This document shows, in pieces, positions 8,159 through 16,331 of a stretch of 64,000 nucleotides of DNA (the first letter of the stretch is position 1; each line of letters opens with the position of its first letter). Under the pieces are notes generated by a model. It ran no database searches. It saw only the letters and a program-made list of their open reading frames with translations, and was not told where the DNA came from. The position numbers and the translations under genes are program-made. Source of the stretch: Geodermatophilus arenarius (lineage in GTDB: Bacteria > Actinomycetota > Actinomycetes > Mycobacteriales > Geodermatophilaceae); contig NZ_JBHSGR010000015.1 in NCBI RefSeq assembly GCF_042654585.1, positions 1-64,000 on the forward strand. Direction: 5' to 3'.

Positions 8159-9076
8159 TCAGGTGACGGGCAGCGCGACCAGACGGGCGGCCAGCTCGGC
8201 GTTGCGGCGGAGGAACGGCGTCCACCCGGCCGGCGCGCGGGTCCCCGACGAGGCGTGGGCGCAGGGCTCCTGGTCCCAGCCGCGCACCCGACCACCCCGG
8301 ATGCGCAGCCGCACGAGCACCTCGCCCGTCCAGCCGGTGACGTCGCCGTCGGCCTGCTCCCCGGGCGCGGTGACCCGCTGCGGCGCGACCACCCACTGCA
8401 CGGCCTCGATCTCCTCCTGCAGCCGGGCCGCGGCCTCGTAGGCCTGCGCCGCGGCCGCGGCGTCCCGCCGGGCGCCCAGCGCCGCCAGCGCGGCGGCGAC
8501 CGCTCCCGGCTCGCGGTCGAGCACGGCCGTCAGCGCGGCGGCGAGCTCCGGGAGGGAGGCGTCCTGCGCGCCCCGCAGCCGCGCCAGCTCCCGCTCGCCG
8601 GCGCTCCGGCCGGGGCCGGCGTGGGCGAGCGGGTACACGCGGGACAGCCCGGAGACGGCCGACCGCACCCTGCGGCGGCCGAGGTAGGGGCCGAAGTGGC
8701 GCACTCCCGGCCCGGGCCGGGCGTCGGAGACGACGTCGAGGCGCGGCGCGTCCGCCGAGGGGTCCAGCCGGATCCGCACGGGGACCTCCAGGCCCCCGGG
8801 GATCCGGTTCCACGGGGGCAGCGAGCGCTCGAGCAGGTTGCGCTCGGCCCACGCGGCCTCGTGCACGGAGTCGCAGACGAGCGCCTCGATCCGCGCGACC
8901 CGGCCCACCATCCGCCGCAGGTGGCGGCGGTCGCGCAGGTCGCCCCAGTAGGAGCCGACGCGGGAGCGCAGGTGCGTGGCCCGGCCGACGTAGAGGACGC
9001 GCCCGGCGCCGTCCCGGAAGCGGTACACGCCCGGAGCGGCCGGCAGCACGGCGACGGCGTCCGGTCGGGCGGGCAC
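8159..9076 (-). CDS. UvrC N-terminal-like GIY-YIG nuclease with UVR motif
   Basis: 305-aa protein. N-terminal GIY-YIG domain: APGVYRFRDGAGRVLYVGRA, with downstream Arg (THLRSRVGSYW) and a Glu in EAAWAERNLL as expected for catalysis. A UVR-type helix QAYEAAARLQEEIEAVQW lies near residue 205. The UvrC C-terminal RNase H-like nuclease and helix-hairpin-helix domains are missing, so it can make at most the incision that the GIY-YIG domain makes, similar to Cho. The GTG at 9076 is the first plausible start; no strong SD is seen. Could also be a nuclease unrelated to nucleotide excision; the UVR helix favours a repair role. Monocistronic, divergent from the DAHP synthase gene. Confidence 0.75.
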   Translation of the reverse strand: MPARPDAVAVLPAAPGVYRFRDGAGRVLYVGRATHLRSRVGSYWGDLRDRRHLRRMVGRVARIEALVCDSVHEAAWAERNLLERSLPPWNRIPGGLEVPVRIRLDPSADAPRLDVVSDARPGPGVRHFGPYLGRRRVRSAVSGLSRVYPLAHAGPGRSAGERELARLRGAQDASLPELAAALTAVLDREPGAVAAALAALGARRDAAAAAQAYEAAARLQEEIEAVQWVVAPQRVTAPGEQADGDVTGWTGEVLVRLRIRGGRVRGWDQEPCAHASSGTRAPAGWTPFLRRNAELAARLVALPVT

Positions 9077-9209
9077 GCGCCCATGGTGCGCGCGCCGTCT
9101 CCGCGGGCGGCGGCGCCGCGCCCCACCCGCCCCGGCCGCCACACCCGTCACGCCGGAGTCCGCGTGCGGGGCGTGCGCCACCGGGCGCCGGGCGGTTGCG
9201 CCGCTGTGG

Positions 9210-10466
9210 TTGGCTCGACGGTCGGGAACGACCGAGGAGGCCCCCATCCCCGCTGACCGGATCCTGGAGGCGGCGACGCGGATCGCCGACCTGCTGCTCG
9301 ACGTCCAGACGACGGTGAACGCGCAGATCGACGCCACGCTCGCCGACCTGCTGCCCGGCGTCCAGCGGCAGGTGGGCGTCTCGGCGGCGGACGGCGCGGA
9401 CCTGTCCGGCCTGGTGAACGCGCGAATCACCGGCCTGAGCGTCGTCGTCACCCCCGCGGCGGTGGCCACCGTCGTCCCGCTGTCGCCGGAGTCGGCCGCG
9501 ACGACCCGCGCCGCGCGGGCCGCGGTCACCGACGTCCTCACCGGCGCCGACGACCGCCTCGTCGTCATCGCCGGCCCCTGCTCGGTGCACGACCCCGCCG
9601 CCGCGCTGGAGTACGCCGCCTTCCTCGGCCGCATGCGGGCGCGGCACGGCGACGACCTCGAGATCCTCATGCGGACCTACACGGAGAAGCCGCGGACCGA
9701 GGTCGACTGGAAGGGCTTCGCCTACGACCCGTTCCTCGACGGGTCCAACCGGATCAGCGTCGGCCTGGTCGCCACCCGGATGCTCATGTGCCGCATCACC
9801 GGCATGGGCGTCCCCGTCGCCGCCGAGCCGCTCAACGCGCTCACGCCGCAGTACGTCAACGGGCTGGTCACCTACAACGGCGTCGGCGCGCGCAACGTCA
9901 CCGACCAGACCGCCCGCGAGCGGGTGTCGGGCTTCTCGTCCGTGGTGGGCTTCAAGAACTCGCCCGAGGGGAGCGTCGACTCCGCCATCCAGGCCGTCGT
10001 CACCGCGCGCGCCCCGCACGAGTTCCTCGGCGTCGACCACCACGGGGTCTCGGCGCAGCTGTCGACCACCGGCAACGACACCGGCCACGTCATCCTGCGC
10101 GGCACCAAGGACGGCCCCAACTACTCGGCGGCGCACGTCGCCGAGGTGAAGCGGAAGCTCGCCGCGCGCGGGCTGCCGGAGGTGGTCGTCGTCGACGCCT
10201 CCCACGGCAACAGCCAGAAGGACCACCGCCGCCAGCCCGCGGTCGTGGGCGACCTGGCCGGGCAGGTCGCCGGCGGGGAGCGGGCGATCCGCGGCGTGAT
10301 GATCGAGTCCAACCTCGCCGAGGGCCGGCAGGACCTCGACCGCGAGCACCCCGAGCGGCTCGAGTACGGCGTGAGCGTCACCGACGCCTGCGTCGACCCG
10401 GCGACGACGGAGGCCCTGCTGGCCGAGCTGGCCGCCGCCGTCCGGTCCCGCCGCGGCACCGCCTGA
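9210..10466 (+). CDS. 3-deoxy-7-phosphoheptulonate (DAHP) synthase, class I
   Basis: First enzyme of the shikimate pathway, joining phosphoenolpyruvate and erythrose-4-phosphate. Class I (AroFGH-type) signatures: VIAGPCSVHD, EKPRTEVDWKGFAYDP, GARNVTDQTARE, SSVVGFKNSPEG, RGTKDGPNY and DASHGNSQKDHRRQP. The only canonical in-frame upstream start is TTG at 9210 with no SD; a perfect GAGGAGG lies five bases before an in-frame ATC at 9246, which is probably the real start (I have drawn the longer form). Before the usual domain there is a helical N-terminal extension of about 80 residues of unknown role, possibly regulatory. Typical motif residues vary (FAYDP for the more usual INDP, EPLNALTPQY), so a specialised paralogue is possible. 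Confidence 0.88.
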   Translation: MARRSGTTEEAPIPADRILEAATRIADLLLDVQTTVNAQIDATLADLLPGVQRQVGVSAADGADLSGLVNARITGLSVVVTPAAVATVVPLSPESAATTRAARAAVTDVLTGADDRLVVIAGPCSVHDPAAALEYAAFLGRMRARHGDDLEILMRTYTEKPRTEVDWKGFAYDPFLDGSNRISVGLVATRMLMCRITGMGVPVAAEPLNALTPQYVNGLVTYNGVGARNVTDQTARERVSGFSSVVGFKNSPEGSVDSAIQAVVTARAPHEFLGVDHHGVSAQLSTTGNDTGHVILRGTKDGPNYSAAHVAEVKRKLAARGLPEVVVVDASHGNSQKDHRRQPAVVGDLAGQVAGGERAIRGVMIESNLAEGRQDLDREHPERLEYGVSVTDACVDPATTEALLAELAAAVRSRRGTA

Positions 10467-10566
10467 CCGGGCGCGCGCCGAGGGGCCTGGCCGTCCCCGC
10501 CCCGGGCGGGCACCATCCCTGCCCACGGCGGGGCTCGCGGTCCTGCCCGGAGGACGGAGGTGGCCG

Positions 10567-11784
10567 GTGACCGCAGGGACCGTCGACCGGATCGGCGTCG
10601 TCGGCGCCGGGATCGTGGGCCTGGCGGTCGCCCGCCGGCTGGCCGAGCTCCGGCCCGACCTGCACGTCACGGTCGTGGACAAGGAGGACGACGTCGCCGT
10701 CCACCAGACCGGCCACAACAGCGGCGTGGTGCACGCCGGGCTGTACTACGCGCCCGGCTCGCTCAAGGCGCGGCTGTGCACCCGCGGCCGCGGCCTGCTG
10801 CGCGACTTCTGCGCCGAGCACGGCCTGGCCTACGACGAGTGCGGCAAGCTCGTCGTCGCCCGCCGCGACGACGAGCTGCCCGCCCTGGACGAGATCGAGC
10901 GGCGGGCCACCGCGAACGGGGTGCCCGGCCTGCGCCGGCTGTCCGCCGAGGGGCTGCGCGAGGTCGAGCCGGAGGCGGCCGGCGTCGCGGCGCTGCACTC
11001 GCCGCACACCGCGATCGTCGACTTCCGCGCCGTCGCCCGGGCCATGGCCGGCGACCTGCGGGACAAGGGCCACGACGTCCGGCTCGGCTTCGAGGTCACC
11101 GCGGTGCTGCCGCAGGTCGGCGGGGGAGTGGTGGTGTCCTCCGGCCGCGAGGCCTTCGCGGTCGACCGGCTGGTGGTCTGCGCCGGGCTGCAGAGCGACA
11201 CGGTGTCCCGGCTGGCCGGGGACGACGCGGGGCCGGCGATCGTGCCGTTCCGCGGCGAGTACTTCCGGCTGGTGCCCGAGCGCGAGCACCTGGTCCGCGG
11301 GCTGATCTACCCGGTGCCCGACCCCCGGTACCCCTTCCTCGGCGTGCACTTCACCCGCCGGGTCGGCGGCGGGGTCGACGTCGGGCCCAACGCCGTCCTC
11401 GCGTTCGCCCGCGAGGGCTACCGGCGCCGCGACGTCCGGCCGGCCGAGCTGCTGCGGACGCTCACCTGGCCCGGCATGCGCCCGCTGGCCCGGCAGCACT
11501 GGCGCACGGGCGTGGCCGAGTTCCGCGGGTCGCTGTCCCGCCGGGTGTTCCTCGCCGCGGCCCGGGAGTTCGTGCCCGCGCTGACCGACGACGACGTGGT
11601 GCGCGCCCCCGCCGGCGTCCGCGCCCAGGCCGTCGACCGGGACGGCAGCCTGGTCGACGACTTCCGCGTCCACCGGCTCGGCCCGGTCGTCACCGTCCGC
11701 AACGCGCCCTCGCCGGCGGCCACCTCCTCGCTGGCGATCGGCGAGCACGTGGCCGAGCGGGTCCTCGCCGACGACGGGGACTGA
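10567..11784 (+). CDS. lhgO: L-2-hydroxyglutarate oxidase
   Basis: 405-aa FAD-dependent oxidase of the DAO family, oxidising L-2-hydroxyglutarate to 2-oxoglutarate at the membrane or cytosol. N-terminal dinucleotide motif GVVGAGIVGLAVARRL, then HQTGHNSGVVHAGLYYAPGS, a hallmark of LhgO; the C-terminal FAD-binding block is RAQAVDRDGSLVDDF. Length matches E. coli LhgO (about 420). GTG start with GGAGGTGG upstream, 100 bases after the DAHP synthase stop, so co-transcription is possible. The reaction is either metabolite repair or part of lysine/glutarate breakdown; no glutarate hydroxylase is seen nearby. Confidence 0.93.
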   Translation: MTAGTVDRIGVVGAGIVGLAVARRLAELRPDLHVTVVDKEDDVAVHQTGHNSGVVHAGLYYAPGSLKARLCTRGRGLLRDFCAEHGLAYDECGKLVVARRDDELPALDEIERRATANGVPGLRRLSAEGLREVEPEAAGVAALHSPHTAIVDFRAVARAMAGDLRDKGHDVRLGFEVTAVLPQVGGGVVVSSGREAFAVDRLVVCAGLQSDTVSRLAGDDAGPAIVPFRGEYFRLVPEREHLVRGLIYPVPDPRYPFLGVHFTRRVGGGVDVGPNAVLAFAREGYRRRDVRPAELLRTLTWPGMRPLARQHWRTGVAEFRGSLSRRVFLAAAREFVPALTDDDVVRAPAGVRAQAVDRDGSLVDDFRVHRLGPVVTVRNAPSPAATSSLAIGEHVAERVLADDGD

Positions 11785-11788
11785 CCGG

Positions 11789-11968
11789 TCAGCCGCGGTC
11801 GCGCGGCACGGGAGGAGCGGCCGGCAGCAGGAAGCCCGCCGCGGCGACGGCCAGGCAGGTCGGGCAGAGCAGGGAGAGCCCGTCGTGCGGGCACGCGGAC
11901 CGCCGGTTCGCCACCTCCAGCCGGTGCACCAGCCAGCGCGCCCACGCCCGCTCCCACCAGGACGGCAC
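11789..11968 (-). CDS. Small Cys/His protein, unknown
   Basis: 59-aa frame on the minus strand starting at GTG 11968 (VPSWWERAWARWLVHRLEVA). It has RRSACPHDGLSLLCPTCLAV, a C-x2-H/C-x2-C arrangement resembling a small zinc knuckle, and a short hydrophobic end. Codon third positions look coding and the Trp/Arg pattern is unlike an antisense shadow, since no gene overlaps it. The stop at 11789 is 4 bases from the lhgO stop, convergent. The frame is open further upstream, so the start is uncertain. Function unknown. Confidence 0.4.
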   Translation of the reverse strand: MPSWWERAWARWLVHRLEVANRRSACPHDGLSLLCPTCLAVAAAGFLLPAAPPVPRDRG

Positions 11969-12475
11969 GACGCCGACCCTCAGCGCCCGGGACCGGTCAC
12001 GGGCGCGGTCCCGGGCGGGCGGACCGGGCCGGCCGGGGACGGCGTCGCGGGGCTCCGCCCGGTGGGGGACGTGTCGGGCCGGCGAATGGGGGAGCGGGGC
12101 ACGGCGCCTCCTCCGGCGCGACGTCGCCGGCGCGCCTCAGGCCGGTCGGTGCCCGCCGCGGGCCGCGGCGGGACGCCCCGGGAGTGCTCCGTGCCGGAAC
12201 GCGAGGAGGACCCTCGGGCAGGCCCGGGGTGTTGTCAAGGTCACACCGCGCGCCGGTCGGCGGGGCCGGGCGGGCGACGCGCCCCCTCTCGCGCGACCCG
12301 CGGACCTCGACGGCGCGGGACGGACCGCTGTCCGATCCGGAACGTGGACCGCAGTCCGGGCGCCACCGCGGCGGCCGCGCGAGGCGCTGCCGCGCGCGGC
12401 CGCCGACGTCCCCGCCCGCCTCGCCGCCGGACGCGCACCGCAGGAACCGCCCGCCCGAGCAACGGAGAGCCGCCC
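11969..12475. other. Intergenic region upstream of the P450 pseudogene
   Basis: 507 bases. Nothing recognisable except a possible upstream continuation of the small minus-strand frame at its left end and a mild AT-richer patch near 12238 (GTTGTCAAGGTCACACC) that could be part of a promoter for the ferredoxin/P450 remnant. The open plus-strand frames here lack start signals and recognisable content. Confidence 0.4.
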
Positions 12476-13440
12476 GTGAGGATCTCGATCGACCCGTCGC
12501 TGTGCCAGGGGCACGGCCGCTGCTACGACCTCGCGCCGGACCTGTTCAGCGCCGACGACGAGGGCTACTCACCGAGAGCGCGGTCGGCCGGCAGGAGGAG
12601 AGCACGCGGGCGTTCTGCCACTCGCTGGTCGACGCCCTGGAGGGCCGGGACGTCGTCGACGCCGCCGCCGACCACGCGCAGCACATCCCGGTGCGGGTCA
12701 TCGCCGACCTGCTCGGCTTCCCGCCGGAGGACGGCCCGCGGTTCCGGCAGTTCGTCGAGAACGCGCTCGAGGGCATCGACCTGCCGCCCGAGGAGCGCCT
12801 CGAGCGCAGCAGCTCCCTGTTCGAGTACCTGCTCGCGCAGATCCAGGACCACCTCGAGCACCCGCGCGAGGACCTCACCGCTCACCTGCTCGAGGTCGAG
12901 CTGTACGGCCGCCGGCTCGAGCCCGCGCACGTCGCCGGGACGATGGCGCTGCTGCTCATCGCCGGCATCGACACCACCTGGAGCGCGATCGGCGCCTCGC
13001 TGTGGCACCTCGCCGGCCACCCCGACGACCGGCGCCGGCTGGTCGCCGAGCCGGGCTGCGGCCCACCGCCGTCGAGGAGTTCCTCCGCGCCTACGCCCCG
13101 GTCACCATGGCGCCTGGTCGAGGAGGACGTGACCTGGCGCGGCGTGGAGATGCGGGCCGAGGACCGGTTGCTGCCGTCCTTCCCGGCGGCCAACCGCGAC
13201 CCCGCGCGGTTCGAGCGGGCCGACGAGGTGGTCGTCGACCGGCAGGCCAACCGGCACGCCGCCTTCGGCCTGGGCATCCACCGCTGCGTCGGCTCGCACC
13301 TGGCGCGGACGGAGATGCGGGTGGCGCTCGACGTCTGGCTCGACCGGGTGCCCGAGTCCTCGCTGGCCGACCCGGCGGCGGTGCGCTGGTCCACCGGCCA
13401 GATCCGCGGCCGCCGCTCGCTGTCGCTGCGCGTCGGCTGA
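12476..13440 (+). pseudogene. Fused remnant of a ferredoxin gene and a cytochrome P450 gene
   Basis: From GTG 12476 the sequence encodes the N-terminal half of a P450-type 3Fe-4S ferredoxin (VRISIDPSLCQGHGRCYDLA, then PDLFSADDEGY). At about 12570 it jumps, in another frame, into the middle of a P450 (TESAVGRQEESTRAFCHSLV). The ferredoxin C-terminus and roughly the first 110-140 P450 residues are missing. The P450 part keeps the I-helix LLIAGIDTTWSAIG and the heme loop AAFGLGIHRCVGSHLAR. Two further frameshifts, near 13053 and 13110, put the stretch RPTAVEEFLRAYAPVTMA (with the ExxR motif) out of frame and then restore it. With no ExxR, no N-terminus and no continuous frame, this cannot make a working P450. 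Presumably once a two-gene redox operon. Confidence 0.85.
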
Positions 13441-13474
13441 GGACCCGCCCGGCCCGCGGCGCCGCCGTCGCGGC

Positions 13475-13678
13475 TCAGACCTCGACGGCGGTGCCGCAGA
13501 CGCCGCAGACCTCGAGCCGCCGGCGCCGCCAGCGGGCGACCGGCACGAAGAACACGCTCAGCTGGCGGAACTGCCGCACCCGCGCCCACCGGGTGGTGTT
13601 GCCGCACCGCGGGCAGGTGCGCACCTCCCCCGGGCCGAGGTCCTGCTGCCGCGTGCCGAACCCGAAGAGGAGGAACAC
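13475..13678 (-). CDS. Zinc-ribbon membrane-associated small protein
   Basis: 67-aa protein starting at GTG 13678: VFLLFGFGTRQQDLGPGEVR, then CPRCGN and CGVCGT about 40 residues apart. This is the pattern of the zinc_ribbon_15-type family (hydrophobic FGxG start, two CxxC pairs, a central VFFVPVARW strand). All four cysteines are present, so a zinc site is likely. Role unknown in the family. It lies convergent to the P450 remnant and divergent from the patatin gene. Confidence 0.75.
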   Translation of the reverse strand: MFLLFGFGTRQQDLGPGEVRTCPRCGNTTRWARVRQFRQLSVFFVPVARWRRRRLEVCGVCGTAVEV

Positions 13679-13744
13679 CCGTCCAGCGTAGGTGGGGCCC
13701 GGGGCCGGGGAGCCGCGCCGACCCGGCCGTGGGACCGTGGAGGG

Positions 13745-14725
13745 ATGGTCCGGGTCGGTCTGGTGCTGGGTGGCGGCGGCGTGGTGGGGCAGGCCTACCA
13801 CGCGGGCGTGCTGGCGGTGCTGCAGCACGACGTCGGCTTCGACGCCCGCACCGCCGACGTCGTCGTCGGCACCTCCGCCGGGTCGATCACCGGCACCCTG
13901 CTGCGGGCCGGCGTCTCGCCGGAGGACCTCGCCGCGTGGACGGTCAGGGCGCCGCTGTCCGGCGACGACGACGTGCTGCGCACCATGGCCGAGACCGCCG
14001 TCCCCGAGCTCGCGCCGTTCCGCCCGCTCGACGTGCTCCGCCGGCCGATGCGCGTGCCCGGCCCGCACCTGGTCGCGCGGGCGCTGGCCCGCCCGTGGCG
14101 GTTCCGCCCGCTGACCGCCGGCATGACGCTGCTCGCCCCGGGCCGGCACGACATCGTGTCCCAGCTGGGGGCGCTGCGCGAGGTCGAGGGCCCGACGTGG
14201 CCCGATCGCGACCTGTGGATCACCGCCGTGCGCCGGCGGGACGGGCGCCGCGTCGTCTTCGGCCGGCCCGGGGCGCCGCCGGCGCCGGTGCACCTGGCGG
14301 TCGCCGCGTCCTGCGCGGTGCCCGGCTACTTCGCCCCCGTGCAGATCGGCCGGCACGCCTACGTCGACGGCGGGGTGCACTCCGCGACCAACGCCGCCGT
14401 GCTGCGCCGCGCCGGGGTGGACGTCGTCGTCGTGCTGGCGCCGATGAGCGGCTCGCCGGGCTGGCGCCAGGACTTCACCGCCGCCATGCGCCGGTACTCC
14501 CAGCGGCAGCTGGACCGGGAGGTGCGGGCCCTGCGCGCGGCCGGGATCCGGACCGTCGTGTTCACCCCCGGCGCGGCCGAGCAGGAGGTCATGGGCGCGG
14601 ACCTCATGTCCGGCGAGCGCGTCCACGAGGTGCTCCAGCAGTCGTTCTTCCAGGCCGGCGTGCACGCCGCGACGCCCGGGGTGGCCGCGGTGCTGCGGGA
14701 GGCGTCCGACCGCGACCCGGTGTGA
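13745..14725 (+). CDS. Patatin-like phospholipase
   Basis: 326-aa patatin-family acyl hydrolase. It has the oxyanion Gly-rich loop LVLGGGGVVGQAYHAGV, the nucleophile elbow GTSAGS and the catalytic Asp in YVDGGVHSATNAAV, giving a complete Ser-Asp dyad; the distance between them fits the family. ATG start at 13745 with GGAGGGATG context. Probably acts on membrane phospholipids or lysophospholipids. It is next to the fatty-acid synthesis genes fabG and inhA, about 40 bases upstream, but likely a separate transcript. Has no signal peptide, so cytoplasmic-side action is inferred. Confidence 0.88.
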   Translation: MVRVGLVLGGGGVVGQAYHAGVLAVLQHDVGFDARTADVVVGTSAGSITGTLLRAGVSPEDLAAWTVRAPLSGDDDVLRTMAETAVPELAPFRPLDVLRRPMRVPGPHLVARALARPWRFRPLTAGMTLLAPGRHDIVSQLGALREVEGPTWPDRDLWITAVRRRDGRRVVFGRPGAPPAPVHLAVAASCAVPGYFAPVQIGRHAYVDGGVHSATNAAVLRRAGVDVVVVLAPMSGSPGWRQDFTAAMRRYSQRQLDREVRALRAAGIRTVVFTPGAAEQEVMGADLMSGERVHEVLQQSFFQAGVHAATPGVAAVLREASDRDPV

Positions 14726-14767
14726 CCTGCGCCCAGCGACTAGGTTCGGCACCTGACAACGTCGCCG

Positions 14768-15490
14768 GTGGCCAGGGGGTCGAGCGTGGGCAGGTCGGTG
14801 CTGGTGACCGGCGGCAACCGGGGGATCGGGCTGGCGATCGCCCGCTCCTTCGCCGAGCAGGGCGACTCGGTGGCGGTCACCCACCGCGGCAGCGGCGCCC
14901 CCGACGGGCTGTTCGGCGTGCAGTGCGACGTCACCGACGCCGCGGCCGTCGACCGGGCGTTCACCGAGGTCGAGGAGCAGCAGGGGCCGGTCGAGGTGCT
15001 GGTGAGCAACGCCGGCATCACCCGCGACGGGCTGCTCATGCGGATGAAGGAGGACGACTTCGCCGACGTCCTCGACGCCAACCTCACCGCCGCCTACCGG
15101 GTGGCCAAGCGCGCCTCGGCGAAGATGGTGCGCGCCCGGTTCGGCCGCATGGTGTTCGTCAGCTCCGTCGTCGGGCTGCTCGGCTCGGCCGGCCAGACCA
15201 ACTACGCGGCGAGCAAGGCGGGCCTGGTGGGCCTGGCCCGCTCGATCGCCCGCGAGCTCGGCAGCCGCAACGTGACCGCGAACGTCGTCGCGCCCGGGTT
15301 CGTGCGCACCGACATGACCGCGGAGCTGCCGGAGAAGCGGCAGCAGGAGATCCTCGCGCAGGTGCCGCTGGGCCGGTACGCCGAGGCAGACGAGATTGCC
15401 GCCGTCGTCCGCTTCCTGGCGAGCGACGCGGCCGGATACGTCACCGGGGCGGTCGTCCCGGTCGACGGCGGACTGGGGATGGGGCACTGA
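14768..15490 (+). CDS. fabG1: 3-oxoacyl-ACP reductase (MabA/FabG1 type)
   Basis: 240-aa short-chain dehydrogenase of fatty-acid elongation, reducing 3-oxoacyl-ACP with NADPH. Motifs: TGGNRGIG (14-21), NAG (81-83), catalytic Ser132/133, YAASK (Tyr146, Lys150). SVAVTHRGSGAPDGLFGVQC, VEEQQGPVEVLVSNAG and SIARELGSRNVTANVVAPGF are strikingly like M. tuberculosis FabG1. Start: GTG 14768 or GTG 14786 (after AGGGGG); the second leaves SDR position intact. The stop overlaps the ATG of inhA (TGATG), so the pair is translationally coupled as in mycobacteria. Confidence 0.95.
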   Translation: MARGSSVGRSVLVTGGNRGIGLAIARSFAEQGDSVAVTHRGSGAPDGLFGVQCDVTDAAAVDRAFTEVEEQQGPVEVLVSNAGITRDGLLMRMKEDDFADVLDANLTAAYRVAKRASAKMVRARFGRMVFVSSVVGLLGSAGQTNYAASKAGLVGLARSIARELGSRNVTANVVAPGFVRTDMTAELPEKRQQEILAQVPLGRYAEADEIAAVVRFLASDAAGYVTGAVVPVDGGLGMGH

Positions 15491-16263
15491 TGAGCGGCAT
15501 TCTCGAGGGCAAGAAGGTCCTCGTCACCGGCGTGCTGACCGAGGCGTCGATCGCCTTCGCCACCGCGCGGATCGCGCAGGAGCAGGGCGCCACGGTCGTG
15601 CTGTCCAACTTCGGGCGCGCGCTGTCGCTGTGCCAGCGGATCGCCAAGCGGCTGCCGCAGGAGGCTCCGGTCGTCGAGCTCGACGTGACGGACACCGAGC
15701 ACCTGGCCTCGCTCGCCGACCGGCTGCGCGAGGCCGGCTTCGACACCCTCGACGGCGTGGTGCACTCCATCGGCTTCGCGCCGCAGGAGGCCATGGGGGA
15801 GGGCTTCCCCGAGGTCGCCTGGGAGCACGCCGCGACGGCGTTCCAGGTGTCGTCGTGGTCCTACGCCTCGCTGACCCAGGCCTGCCGGCCGCTGCTGGCC
15901 GACCCGTCCTCGGTCGTCGGGCTCACCTTCGACGCCTCCGTCGCCTGGCCGGTCTACGGCTGGATGGGCGCGGCCAAGGCGGCGCTGGAGTCGGTCAGCC
16001 GCTACCTCGCCCGCGAGCTCGGGCCCGAGGGCGTGCGGTCCAACATCGTCGCCGCCGGCCCGCTGCGCAGCATGGCCATGAAGTCCATCCCCGGCAGCGC
16101 CCAGTTCGAGGAGGCCTGGGAGGGCCGCGCCCCGCTGGGCTGGTCGGTCACCGACACCGAGCCCGCCGGCAAGGCCGTCGTCGCCCTGCTGTCGGACTGG
16201 TTCCCCGCCACCACCGGCGAGATCGTGCACGTCGACGGCGGGTTCCACGCCGTGGGCGTGTGA
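15490..16263 (+). CDS. inhA: NADH-dependent enoyl-ACP reductase
   Basis: 257-aa InhA/FabI enzyme, last step of the fatty-acid elongation cycle. NAD-binding start with TEASIAFATARIAQEQGA, catalytic Tyr156 and Lys163 in VYGWMGAAK, and Ser93 in VVHSIGF, the position equivalent to Ser94 of M. tuberculosis InhA. Shorter than mycobacterial InhA in the substrate-binding loop after AAGPLRSMAMK, which suggests normal rather than very long acyl substrates (inference). ATG overlaps the fabG stop by one base. The last 15 bases before the stop are repeated downstream (16276-16290). Confidence 0.95.
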   Translation: MSGILEGKKVLVTGVLTEASIAFATARIAQEQGATVVLSNFGRALSLCQRIAKRLPQEAPVVELDVTDTEHLASLADRLREAGFDTLDGVVHSIGFAPQEAMGEGFPEVAWEHAATAFQVSSWSYASLTQACRPLLADPSSVVGLTFDASVAWPVYGWMGAAKAALESVSRYLARELGPEGVRSNIVAAGPLRSMAMKSIPGSAQFEEAWEGRAPLGWSVTDTEPAGKAVVALLSDWFPATTGEIVHVDGGFHAVGV

Positions 16264-16275
16264 ACGGTCACAGAG

Positions 16276-16290
16276 CCACGCCGTGGGCGT
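16276..16290. repeat. 15-bp direct repeat of the inhA 3' end
   Basis: CCACGCCGTGGGCGT at 16276-16290 repeats 16245-16259 exactly, and each copy is followed three bases on by TGA. Marks a small slippage duplication in the inhA-hemH gap. Confidence 0.8.
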
Positions 16291-16331
16291 CTGACCGCAT
16301 CCGATCCGCCCCGTAGCACCGAAGGACGTCC

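Noticed and set aside
6432..10718. Minus-strand open frame of 1428 codons
   Set aside because: It covers msrA, the hydrolase, the GIY-YIG gene and the DAHP synthase in wrong frames or antisense. No start signal, Arg/Gly/Ala-rich shadow composition typical of high-GC DNA.
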